A stretch of DNA of 44,485 bases. Origin: Streptacidiphilus pinicola (lineage in GTDB: Bacteria > Actinomycetota > Actinomycetes > Streptomycetales > Streptomycetaceae). Location of the stretch: assembly GCF_003258295.1 (NCBI RefSeq), contig NZ_QKYN01000128.1:203-44687 (forward strand). Reading direction: 5' to 3'. The translations under genes and the position numbers were made by a program. Below are positions 22,641 through 30,639 of the stretch, one piece after another. Positions within the stretch are counted from its first letter, which is position 1. Each line of letters starts with the position of its first letter. Under the pieces are notes generated by a model. That model had not been told where the DNA came from and searched no databases. It saw nothing but the letters and a program-made list of their open reading frames with translations.

Positions 22641-25102
22641 CCACCCCCTCCGACTCGACCGACACCACCGGAAACCCGGGCTCGGGCGAGACGACGCTGA
22701 CCAACCTCGCCACCGTGCGCGAGGGCGCCCCCGGCAGCGCCACCGGCGCGGCCCTGGGAGGGCTGCTGACCGCGACGGCCACCGCGCCCGCGCCCGCCTC
22801 CACGCCGGGCACGGAGGCCGCCGCGGCGATCCGGGCGCAGCGCTCCGGGATCGGCGTGTCCGCCCTGCGCGAGGACGCGCCCACGAAGGCGATGGGCGTC
22901 TACCCCTACGCCGCCGACCTGTGGGCGGAGGGCCTGCTGTGGGGCGCGCTCGCCCGCTCGCCCTACGCGCACGCGCGCATCGTCTCCGTCGACACCCGGC
23001 CCGCACTCGCTCTCCCCGGCGTCTACGCCGTGCTGACCGCCGACGACCTGCCGCCCGGCCCGGACGGGACGCCGAACGGCGCGCCCACCGGCCCCTACCT
23101 CGCCGACCGGCCGATCCTCGCCGCCGGCGTGGTGCGCCACCACGGCGAGCCCTTCGCGGCCGTCGCCGCCGACCACCCGGACACCGCCCGGCTGGCCGCC
23201 GCCTCGATCCTGGTCGAGTGGGAGCCGCTGCCCGCACTCACCGACCCCGACCAGGCCTTCCAAGCCCCGCCGCTGCACCCGGACGGCAACGTCTTCCGCC
23301 AGCTTCCGATCCGTTTCGGCGACCCGGAGGTCGTCGGCGAGGTCGTCGTCGAGGGCATGTACCAGGTGGGCCGTCAGGACCCGGCGCCCATCGGCGCGGA
23401 GGCCGGGCTGGCCGTGCCGCGTCCGGACGGCGGCGTCGAACTCCACGTCGCCACGACCGACCCGCACAACGACCGGGACCGGATCGCCTCCTGCCTCGGC
23501 ATCGAGCCGGACCGGGTCCGGCTCGTCGTCAGCGGCATCCCCGGCGCCACCTCCGACCGCGACGACCTGGGCTTCCAGGCGACGCTGGCGCTGCTCGCCG
23601 CCCGTACCGGCCACCCGGTCAAGATGGTGCTGACCCGTGAGGAGTCCTTCCTCACCCACCCGCACCGCCACCCCGCGCTGCTGCGCTATCGCCACCACGC
23701 CGACGCCGAGGGCCGCCTGGTCAAGGTCGAGGCGCAGATCCTGCTGGACGGCGGCGCCTACGCGGACGTCTCCAGCGAGGTGCTGGCCAGGGCGGCCGCG
23801 ATGTCCGCCGGCCCCTACGTCGTCCCGCACGTCTTCGTCGACGCCTGGGCGGTGCGCACCAACAACCCGCCGTCGGGCCGGATGCGCGGCGAGGGCGCGC
23901 TGCAGACCTGCTTCGCCTACGAGTCCCAGCTGGACCGCCTCGCGGCGGCCCTCGACCTGAGCCCGCTGGAGCTGCGCCGCCGCAACGTCATGACGACCGG
24001 CGACCTGCTGCCCACCGGACAGGCCGTCACCTGCCCCGCCCCCGTGCGCGAGCTGCTCGACGCCGTCGCGGAGGAGCCGCTGCCGCCGCTCCCCGTCGAC
24101 CAGCCGGACGCCGAGTGGCTGCTCCCCGAGGGCCCCGGCTGCGCGGGCGACCCGGCCGCGGTCCGCCGCGGCATCGGCTACGCCGTCGGGATGGTCCCGA
24201 TGCTCGGCATCGAGGGCGCGGACGAGGTCGCCACGGCCTCGGTGCGGGTCACCGGCTCGCAGGCCTCCGTCATCTGCGCCGCCGTCGACCCGGGCACCGG
24301 CTTCGCCACGCTGGCCAAGCAGATCGTCCAGGAGATCCTCGGCGTCGAGGACGTCTACATCGCCCCCGTCGACACCGACCAGCCGGCCGCCGGCCCGTCG
24401 GCGCGCGGCCGGCAGACGTGGGTCGCGGGCGGCGCGATCGAGCGCGCCGCGCTGATGGTCCGCCAGCAGCTGCTGCAGCCGCTGGCGGCGCGCTTCGCGA
24501 TGTCGCCGGAGCTGCTCAGCATCAAGGACGGCCGGATCACGTCGTACGACGGCGTGCTCGGCATGCCGGTGCTGGAGGCACTGGAGGGCAAGGACCTGTG
24601 GGCCACGGCGCAGTGCCGCCCCCACCCGACCGAGCCGCTGGATCCCGAGACCGGCCAGGGCGACGCCTTCGTCGGCCTCGGCTTCTGCGCGCTGCGCGCG
24701 GTCGTGGACGTGGACATCGACCTCGGCACCGTGCGGGTCGTCGAGGTCACCGCGGCCCAGGACGTGGGCCGCGCCCTCAACCCGCGCCAGATCGAGGCCC
24801 GCATCGAGGCCGGCGTCACGCAGGGCCTCGGCCTCGCCCTGATGGAGGACATGACCGTCACCGACGGCCACGTCCTCGCCCCCTCCTTCGTCGGCTACCG
24901 CCTGCCAACTGCGTTGGACGCCCCCGACATCCGCGTCGCGGCCCTGATCGAGGACCGCGACGTCGTCGCCCCCTTCGGCGCGAAGGCCGTCGGCGCGGCC
25001 CCAGCGGTCGTCGCCCCGGCGGCGATCGCCGCCGCGGTGCGCGCGGCGACGGGCATGCCGGTCACCCGCCTCCCGATCCAACCGGACGACGCTGCGGTGT
25101 GA
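22637..25102 (+). CDS. Molybdenum-cofactor-type large subunit of a xanthine dehydrogenase-family complex, key motifs degenerate
   Basis: 821 residues. A Thr/Ala-rich N-terminus (1-60) precedes the Ald_Xan_dh_C a/b-hammerhead domain (about 70-190, APTKAMGVYPYAADL, ALARSPYAHARIVSVD) and the Mo-binding domains (about 200-815). Order and length agree with the family. However, the GGxFGGK molybdopterin loop is replaced by GATSDRDDLGF just before QATLALLAARTGHPVK, the RGFGxPQ motif reads RGEGALQ, and the catalytic Glu of GxKGVGEP is Ala787 in GAKAVGAAP. Classical hydroxylation of purines or aldehydes is therefore doubtful. It may be a divergent subfamily with another chemistry or a non-catalytic relative. 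The reading frame is intact and its base composition is like its neighbours. Confidence 0.82.
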   Translation: MTTPSDSTDTTGNPGSGETTLTNLATVREGAPGSATGAALGGLLTATATAPAPASTPGTEAAAAIRAQRSGIGVSALREDAPTKAMGVYPYAADLWAEGLLWGALARSPYAHARIVSVDTRPALALPGVYAVLTADDLPPGPDGTPNGAPTGPYLADRPILAAGVVRHHGEPFAAVAADHPDTARLAAASILVEWEPLPALTDPDQAFQAPPLHPDGNVFRQLPIRFGDPEVVGEVVVEGMYQVGRQDPAPIGAEAGLAVPRPDGGVELHVATTDPHNDRDRIASCLGIEPDRVRLVVSGIPGATSDRDDLGFQATLALLAARTGHPVKMVLTREESFLTHPHRHPALLRYRHHADAEGRLVKVEAQILLDGGAYADVSSEVLARAAAMSAGPYVVPHVFVDAWAVRTNNPPSGRMRGEGALQTCFAYESQLDRLAAALDLSPLELRRRNVMTTGDLLPTGQAVTCPAPVRELLDAVAEEPLPPLPVDQPDAEWLLPEGPGCAGDPAAVRRGIGYAVGMVPMLGIEGADEVATASVRVTGSQASVICAAVDPGTGFATLAKQIVQEILGVEDVYIAPVDTDQPAAGPSARGRQTWVAGGAIERAALMVRQQLLQPLAARFAMSPELLSIKDGRITSYDGVLGMPVLEALEGKDLWATAQCRPHPTEPLDPETGQGDAFVGLGFCALRAVVDVDIDLGTVRVVEVTAAQDVGRALNPRQIEARIEAGVTQGLGLALMEDMTVTDGHVLAPSFVGYRLPTALDAPDIRVAALIEDRDVVAPFGAKAVGAAPAVVAPAAIAAAVRAATGMPVTRLPIQPDDAAV

Positions 25103-25130
25103 CCTCAGTGCAGCCTGCTCTTTAGGGCAA

Positions 25131-25145
25131 AACGGACTCTCCGTT
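25131..25145 (+). terminator. Weak hairpin after the operon
   Basis: AACGGA-CTC-TCCGTT, 6-bp stem, flanked by GGGC and GCCC that may extend it. No T run. Confidence 0.3.
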
Positions 25146-25207
25146 CATCGCCCTCTCATGACGGGGCCGCACCTTTGATCCCGTAGGCACGACGACGGGA
25201 GAACGAC

Positions 25208-25303
25208 ATGATCCTCACCGCAGCAAGCAAGCGTCCGGGCGAAGCCCCTCTGCGGAGGCTCTCGCCGAAGGCCGGCACCGTCGTGGTCGCGCGGAAGAAG
25301 TAG
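25208..25303 (+). CDS. Possible 31-residue basic peptide ORF
   Basis: ATG 25208 follows GGGAGA at 7-8 bases and reads 31 codons to TAG (25301-25303). The product begins MILTAASKRP and ends VVVARKK; it is strongly basic with no cysteines and no transmembrane segment. It ends 7 bp before the next gene, so it could be an upstream ORF coupling its translation, or a small peptide gene. I do not recognise it. Confidence 0.4.
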   Translation: MILTAASKRPGEAPLRRLSPKAGTVVVARKK

Positions 25304-25310
25304 TGGGCCC

Positions 25311-26213
25311 GTGTCCACGACAGCCGTCCACCGGCTGACCCTTCCCCGGTTGCTCGCGCAGGATGCCGTGCAGGGGCCGCCGCCCGTCCCCGCGGATCTG
25401 CGTGGACTGCTCGGCGACGCCGGTCTCACCGAGCTCGCCGCGGAGCTCGGTCGGCCGGCGAGCCGGGTGCTGGTGATCAGTGGTGACGGGGATCCGACCT
25501 GTCACAACAACGAGACCGTGCTGCGCCGCGCGCCCCGGCTCGTGGAGGAGGGGCTGGGGCACCTCGACACGGTGCTGCGTCGCTCCTCGTCCGCACGGCC
25601 GTTGGCCGTGTCCGCGGAGGCGCTCGGGCAGATCGCGCTGATCGCGCGTTACGGCGCGGCGTGGTTCCGGGCGATCGGGACGCCGGAGGCGCCCGGCAGC
25701 GTGCTGTGCACCGTCCACACCGGTAGCGGTCTGCCGCAGGTCGTGGAGACGGCCGTCGGCACGCCGGTGCGGGCGCTGCTGCGCGGGGAGGACGCGCGCG
25801 CCGCGCGGGCGGTGCTGTTGGGCGGGGTCACCGGCGTCTGGCTGCCGGCCCACCGCGCGCTGGAGGCGCGCTGGGAGCCGCAGGGCGAGGGCGCGCGGGT
25901 GATCGCCGTGCTGCCCGCAGGGCACTGCGGGGTCGCGGAGACGAACCGGCTGCTGCGGCTGGCCGCGCCCCGCTGCCGCGGCAGGGTGGCGCAGATGGCG
26001 GCGGCACTCGACGACCTCTCGGCACCCGGCGCCTTCGACGCCGTGGTGCGGTGGTCCACGCAGTCCGCGGTCCGCGTCGACGACGCGGCCACGCACGCCG
26101 CGGCGCGACTGCTGCTGAGTGCGCTCGCCACGTTCCCGGAGGAATTCGAGGCGCACGCAGCGGGACGCTGCACTGCGAGAACAGAGCCCATGACCGGAAT
26201 CGAACCGGCGTAA
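25311..26213 (+). CDS. Shortened NuoF-like (SLBB-containing) protein, probably degenerate
   Basis: 300 residues resembling NuoF-like flavoprotein subunits with parts missing. RVLVISGDGDPTCHNNETVLRRAPRLVEEGL aligns with the NGDEGEP...KDR..L..PHLLIEG segment, but the text then jumps to SAEALGQIALIARYGAAWFRAIG, which in full-length proteins comes about 100-130 residues later; most of the FMN/NADH part is absent. An SLBB-like portion (PGSVLCTVHTGSGLPQVVETAVGTPVRALL) follows, and the CGxC iron-sulfur motif is reduced to one Cys (PRCRGRVAQ). The final ten codons lie antisense inside the tRNA-Cys gene. The GTG start is 7 bp after the small ORF. A redox function is unlikely; it may be a decaying paralogue. 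Confidence 0.6.
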   Translation: MSTTAVHRLTLPRLLAQDAVQGPPPVPADLRGLLGDAGLTELAAELGRPASRVLVISGDGDPTCHNNETVLRRAPRLVEEGLGHLDTVLRRSSSARPLAVSAEALGQIALIARYGAAWFRAIGTPEAPGSVLCTVHTGSGLPQVVETAVGTPVRALLRGEDARAARAVLLGGVTGVWLPAHRALEARWEPQGEGARVIAVLPAGHCGVAETNRLLRLAAPRCRGRVAQMAAALDDLSAPGAFDAVVRWSTQSAVRVDDAATHAAARLLLSALATFPEEFEAHAAGRCTARTEPMTGIEPA

Positions 26214-26256
26214 ACCGCTTTGCAGGCGGTTCCCTCAACCACTCGGGCACACGGGC
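26185..26256 (-). tRNA. tRNA-Cys (anticodon GCA), atypical sequence
   Basis: On the minus strand a complete 72-nt cloverleaf can be drawn: acceptor GCCCGTG/CATGGGC (one G-T pair), D-arm CCC-10 nt-GGG, anticodon stem ACCGC/GCGGT with loop CTGCAAA (anticodon GCA), 4-nt variable loop and T-arm GCCGG-TTCGATT-CCGGT. The discriminator is U73, an identity element of tRNA-Cys. CCA is not encoded. The D-loop GAGTGGTTGA looks like that of class II tRNAs. It is convergent with, and overlapped by, the NuoF-like gene. Confidence 0.85.
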
Positions 26257-26405
26257 GGGAATTGCTCTGCGGATGACGTTACGGGCCGGGCCCCGAGGGC
26301 CGTCAACGAAGGCGGGGGAGTGTTCATCGGGTGCAACGGAAGCGAAACGCGGGGCCACGAACCGGCCCCGACTGACAGGGGCGAACTTGCGATCGACCCC
26401 TTACC

Positions 26406-27827
26406 ATGGGGTCGGTGACCACCCTCGCCCGCGCGAGCGGACTCAGCGACACAGACGAGACCGCCGGCATCCTGACCCGCCCCTACCGCATGCTCACCGT
26501 CGGCATCGTGGCGTGCGTGCTGCTGATCGCCTTCGAGGCGACCGCGGTCAACACCGCCATGCCCGTCGCCGCGCGGGCCCTGCACGGGGTCTCGCTCTAC
26601 GCGTTCGCGTTCACCGGGTTCTTCACCTCCAGCCTGCTGGCGATGGTGGTGTCGGGGGAGTGGTGCGACAAGCGCGGGCCGCTGGTGCCGCTGGGCGCGG
26701 GCATCGCGGTCTTCGGCGCCGGGCTGGTGCTGGCCGGGACGGCCACCACGATGTGGACCTTCGTCGCCGGCCGGGTCACCCAGGGGCTGGGCGGCGGGCT
26801 GGTCATCGTCGCGCTCTACGTCGTGGTCGGCCTGCGCTATCCGGAGCGGCTGCGGCCCAAGGTGTTCGCGGCCTTCGCCGCCTCCTGGGTGCTGCCCTCG
26901 GTCGTCGGCCCGCTGGTCTCCGGGACGGTCACCCAGCACGTGGGCTGGCGCTGGGTCTTCCTCTCCATCCCGGTGCTGATCATCGCGCCGCTGGCGCTGA
27001 TGCTGCCGCAGCTGCGGGGCCTGAACGCGGGAGAGGCGGCCGGTCAGCCGCTGGACCGGCGCCGGCTCCGGCTCGCCCTCGGCCTCGCGGCGGGCGCGGG
27101 CCTGCTGCAGTACGCCACCCAGCGGCTCGACCTGTGGTCCCTGGTGCCGGCCGCGGCGGGAGCCGCGCTGCTGGTGCCGGCCGCCCTGCGGCTGCTGCCG
27201 CGCGGCACCTTCCGCGCGGAGCGCGGCCTGCCAACCGTGATCCTGCTGCGCGGCATCGCGGCCGGCGGATTCATCTCCGCCGAGGCGTTCATCCCGCTGA
27301 TGTTGGTCACGCAGCACGGCTACTCCCCGACGATGGCCGGCCTCTCGCTCGCGGGCGGCGGTGTCTTCTGGGCCGTCGGCAGCTGGTTGCAGGGGCGCCC
27401 GTTCGCCGAGCGCCACCGGCTCCGCCTCGTCCAGCTCGGCCTCGCGGCGGCGACCGTCGCCATCGCCCTGGTCGGCGTCGCGGCCACGCCGTCCGCCCCG
27501 GCGTTGCTGGTCGCCTCGGCGTGGACCCTGGGCGGCTGCGGCATGGGGCTGGCGATCGCCAGCATCAGCGTCCTGCTGTTCAATCTCTCGGAGCCGGAGG
27601 AGGCAGGGGTCAACTCCGCGAGCCTGCAGGTGAACGACGCCCTCGGCAACATCGTGTGCACGGCGCTGGGGGGCCTCCTCTTCACCTCCCTCGGCACGGG
27701 CACGACCGCGGGCTTCGTCGCGGTCTTCGGGTCGATGGCCTTGGTGATGCTGGGTGGAACGCTGGTGTGCAGACGAGTGACCCCCCAGGGGCGCGAGGCC
27801 CTGCCGATTCGCGGCTCCGCCGCGTAG
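26406..27827 (+). CDS. MFS drug-efflux-type transporter
   Basis: 473 residues with about 12-14 hydrophobic segments; GEWCDKRGPLVPLGAG matches the MFS motif A loop between TM2 and TM3, and GRVTQGLGGGLVIVALYVVVG resembles motif B. It probably exports a small molecule by proton antiport (DHA2-like); substrate unknown. ATG 26406 is listed, but TACCAT (26402-26407) is a plausible -10 that overlaps this ATG and would make the in-frame GTG at 26415 a leaderless start. The last residues (QGREALPIRGSAA) and the stop are encoded by a dispersed repeat that also forms the terminator. Confidence 0.87.
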   Translation: MGSVTTLARASGLSDTDETAGILTRPYRMLTVGIVACVLLIAFEATAVNTAMPVAARALHGVSLYAFAFTGFFTSSLLAMVVSGEWCDKRGPLVPLGAGIAVFGAGLVLAGTATTMWTFVAGRVTQGLGGGLVIVALYVVVGLRYPERLRPKVFAAFAASWVLPSVVGPLVSGTVTQHVGWRWVFLSIPVLIIAPLALMLPQLRGLNAGEAAGQPLDRRRLRLALGLAAGAGLLQYATQRLDLWSLVPAAAGAALLVPAALRLLPRGTFRAERGLPTVILLRGIAAGGFISAEAFIPLMLVTQHGYSPTMAGLSLAGGGVFWAVGSWLQGRPFAERHRLRLVQLGLAAATVAIALVGVAATPSAPALLVASAWTLGGCGMGLAIASISVLLFNLSEPEEAGVNSASLQVNDALGNIVCTALGGLLFTSLGTGTTAGFVAVFGSMALVMLGGTLVCRRVTPQGREALPIRGSAA

Positions 27828-27863
27828 GCGCGACCGGGGTGGGTTCCGCGCGCCCCTGGGGGT
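27781..27863 (+). repeat. Dispersed intergenic repeat, copy A, with 14-bp hairpin arms
   Basis: Perfect 14-bp inverted arms at 27782-27795 and 27849-27862 enclose a segment containing CGGCTCCGCCGC. The 48-bp block 27787-27834 matches 40289-40336 (copy B) at 41 of 48 positions without gaps. Similar sequences are, as I recall, abundant between genes in Streptomyces. Copy A overlaps the 3' end of the MFS gene and can act as its terminator. Confidence 0.75.
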
Positions 27864-27997
27864 TGCAACGACCCGAACGCGCGAACAGTCAAGGCTCCCG
27901 GACCCCCGGCGGTGGCGCCGGTAAGCTTGCCGGGTTGTCGGACTCGAGCCCCTGGGCTCGGCCGCGCCGCCCGTGACGTCGACCCCGCCCGGAGACC

Positions 27998-29794
27998 GTG
28001 AGTACCGTCAGCTCCTCCCACGCACCGCATCACCTGTCGCCCGCCTTCCCCGGCCGTGCCCCCTGGGGCACGGCCGGAAAGCTGCGCGCCTGGCAGCAGG
28101 CCGCGATGGAGAAGTACGTCGAGGCGCAGCCGCGCGACTTCCTCGCGGTCGCGACGCCGGGCGCAGGCAAGACCACCTTCGCGCTGACGCTGGCGTCGTA
28201 CCTGCTGCACAACCACGTCGTGCAGCAGGTCACCGTCGTGGCGCCGACCGAGCACCTGAAGAAGCAGTGGGCCGAGGCCGCCGCGCGGATAGGGATCCGG
28301 CTGGATCCGGCGTACAGCAGCGGGCCGCTCTCCCGGGACTACCACGGCGTCGTCATCACTTACGCGGGCGTCGGGGTGAACCCGATGCTGCACCGCAACC
28401 GGGTGGAGAACCGCAAGACGCTGATCATCCTTGACGAGATCCACCACGCGGGTGACTCCAAGTCGTGGGGTGAGGCCTGCCTGGAGGCCTTCGAGCCCGC
28501 CACCCGGCGCCTCGCGCTGACGGGTACGCCGTTCCGTTCGGACACCAACCCGATCCCGTTCGTCAGCTACGCGGCCGGGGGCGACGGCATCCGCCGCAGC
28601 ATCGCCGACTACACCTACGGTTACGGCAACGCGCTCGCCGACCACGTCGTGCGCCCGGTGATCTTCCTCTCCTACAGCGGCAACATGCGCTGGCGCACCA
28701 AGGCGGGGGACGAGGTCGCGGCGCGGCTCGGCGAGCCGATGACCAAGGACGCGACCGCCCAGGCGTGGCGCACCGCGCTGTCGCCGCACGGCGACTGGAT
28801 GCCGAACGTGCTGCGCGCCGCGGACCAGCGGCTGACCGAGGTGCGCAAGTCGATCCCGGACGCGGGGGCGCTCGTCATCGCCTCGGACCAGGAGTCGGCC
28901 CGCGCCTACGCGAAGATGCTGCGGGAGATCACCGGCCACGGCGCGACCCTGGTGCTGTCCGACGAGGCGGAGGCCTCACAGCGGATCACCGACTTCTCCG
29001 AGTCCACCGACCGCTGGATGGTCGCGGTCCGCATGGTGTCCGAGGGCGTCGACGTGCCGCGGCTCGCCGTCGGCGTCTACGCGACCTCGATCTCCACGCC
29101 GCTCTTCTTCGCCCAGGCCGTCGGCCGCTTCGTGCGCGCCAGGCGGCGCGGCGAGACCGCGTCGGTCTTCCTGCCGACGGTGCCGACGCTGCTCTCCTTC
29201 GCGAACGAGATGGAGGTGCAGCGCGACCACATCCTCGACAAGCAGAAGAAGGGTCAGGAGGACGACCTCTTCGGCGAGGAGGACGCCCTGCTGGCGGAGG
29301 CCGAGCGGGCCCAGGACGAGGGCGACGGGGGGCTCGACGACCTGCCGTGGGAGGCGCTGGAGTCCGACGCGGTCTTCGACCGGGTGCTCTACGAGGGCGC
29401 CGAGTTCGGCATGCAGGCGCACGCCGGCTCCGAGGAGGAGTCCGACTACCTCGGCATTCCCGGGCTGCTGGAGCCGGACCAGGTGCGGCTGCTGCTGCAG
29501 CGCCGGCAGACCCGGCAGATCCAGCGGAGCAAGGACAAGCCTGCCGAGCAGGCGGACCTGCTGGAGATGGAGGCCGAGAAGCGGCCGGTCGTCACCCACC
29601 AGCAGCTGCTGGAGCTGCGCAAGGAGCTGAACGGCCTGGTCGGCGCCTGGCACCACCGCACCGGTCAGCCGCACGGCACCATCCACAACGAGCTGCGCCG
29701 CCTGTGCGGCGGGCCGCTGACGGCTCAGGCGACGGCGCATCAGCTGCAGGCCCGGATCGGCAAGATCCGCGAGTGGGCCACGAAGATGGACTGA
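27998..29794 (+). CDS. DEAD/DEAH-type superfamily 2 helicase (conserved actinobacterial)
   Basis: 598 residues. N-terminal PAFPGRAPWGTAGKLRAWQQAAM (Q-motif-like) leads to Walker A VATPGAGKTT (51-60), motif II ILDEIHH, motif III LTGTPFRSD, motif IV/V region VRMVSEGVDVPRL and motif VI FFAQAVGRFVRARR. The C-terminal third is acidic (LFGEEDALLAEAERAQDEGDGG) and then helical. This resembles the restriction/RecG-like ssl2 family helicases that are single-copy and conserved in Streptomyces; the role is not established. The GTG at 27998 has GGAGA close upstream. It gives the expected N-terminus (M)STVSSSHAPHHLSPAFPGR. Confidence 0.88.
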   Translation: MSTVSSSHAPHHLSPAFPGRAPWGTAGKLRAWQQAAMEKYVEAQPRDFLAVATPGAGKTTFALTLASYLLHNHVVQQVTVVAPTEHLKKQWAEAAARIGIRLDPAYSSGPLSRDYHGVVITYAGVGVNPMLHRNRVENRKTLIILDEIHHAGDSKSWGEACLEAFEPATRRLALTGTPFRSDTNPIPFVSYAAGGDGIRRSIADYTYGYGNALADHVVRPVIFLSYSGNMRWRTKAGDEVAARLGEPMTKDATAQAWRTALSPHGDWMPNVLRAADQRLTEVRKSIPDAGALVIASDQESARAYAKMLREITGHGATLVLSDEAEASQRITDFSESTDRWMVAVRMVSEGVDVPRLAVGVYATSISTPLFFAQAVGRFVRARRRGETASVFLPTVPTLLSFANEMEVQRDHILDKQKKGQEDDLFGEEDALLAEAERAQDEGDGGLDDLPWEALESDAVFDRVLYEGAEFGMQAHAGSEEESDYLGIPGLLEPDQVRLLLQRRQTRQIQRSKDKPAEQADLLEMEAEKRPVVTHQQLLELRKELNGLVGAWHHRTGQPHGTIHNELRRLCGGPLTAQATAHQLQARIGKIREWATKMD

Positions 29795-29860
29795 CCTGGG
29801 GGGTTCCAGAGACAGGTCGCGCGAACGCTCCGGGAACTGAGAACGCCCCTGCACGCCGCC

Positions 29861-30626
29861 ATGCTCGGGCTGTTGGTCATGGTCTTGCTGCATCAGCACT
29901 TCTTCGACCCGGGCCGTGCGCGCGGCCCGGCGCTCGCGCTCAGCGCCGCGTTCGCCGGGGTGTACCTGCTCGCGCCCGAGGTGGTCCGTCGCTCCGGCGC
30001 CGACGTGCGCGGTTGGACGCCGGCCGGACGGATCGTGCCCGCGGCGGCGCTGTGGCTGACCGCGCTGACCGCGCTCTGGCTCTCGATGGCCGCGCTGCGG
30101 TGGAGTTCGAGATCCTGGTGGTGCCGCTCTACTTCGTCTACCTGCTGGTGCTGCCGACGCCGCCGTGGCTGTTCGTGGGCGGGCTGACCACGGCCGCTCT
30201 GTTCATGCGGACGGTCGTGCGCCAGCCGCCGCACCCGGTGGCGACGTTGGGCCTGCTGGTCGCGGCGGGTCTCGCGCTGTGGCTGGCCCGCTGCCTGGGG
30301 CAGATCCGGGTGCTGCGCCGGCGGGATCAGGCGCTGGTCGCGGAGCTGCGCCGGATCGGCGAGGTGCGGAGGCTGGAGGAGCGCGAGGCCTGGACTACGG
30401 CGCGGAGCGCTTGAACGGCGAGGTGCGCGACAACGGGGTCGGGCTGCCGCCCGGGGTGGTCGCGGGGGCGGACCGGCCGGCGTCGGCGCGCGGCGTCGGC
30501 CTCGACGCGATGCGGGAGCGGGTCGAGCGCGTGGGCGGCGCGTTCGAGCTCTCCTCCCGGGTGGGCCGCGGCACGATCGTCTCCGTCGTCCTGCCGCTGG
30601 CGGGGCCGGCCCGGCTGACGGCCTGA
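29861..30626 (+). pseudogene. Decayed NarL-type sensor histidine kinase
   Basis: Three pieces in successive frames make one recognisable kinase. Piece 1 (29861 to about 30105) encodes membrane helices (LGLLVMVLLHQHFF, WLTALTALWLSMAAL). Piece 2, in another frame (about 30099-30390), continues them (VEFEILVVPLYFVYLLVLPTPPW ... CLGQIRVLRRRDQALVAELRRI). Piece 3, in a third frame (about 30390-30626), is the end of the ATPase domain (VRDNGVGLPPG, RGVGLDAMRERVERVGGAF, GRGTIVSVVLPL). The phospho-acceptor His/dimerisation helix and the N-box of the ATPase are absent. So there is at least one frameshift near 30100 and a deletion near 30390; no functional kinase can be made. Confidence 0.75.
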
Positions 30627-30639
30627 CTCAGCGGTCGGC

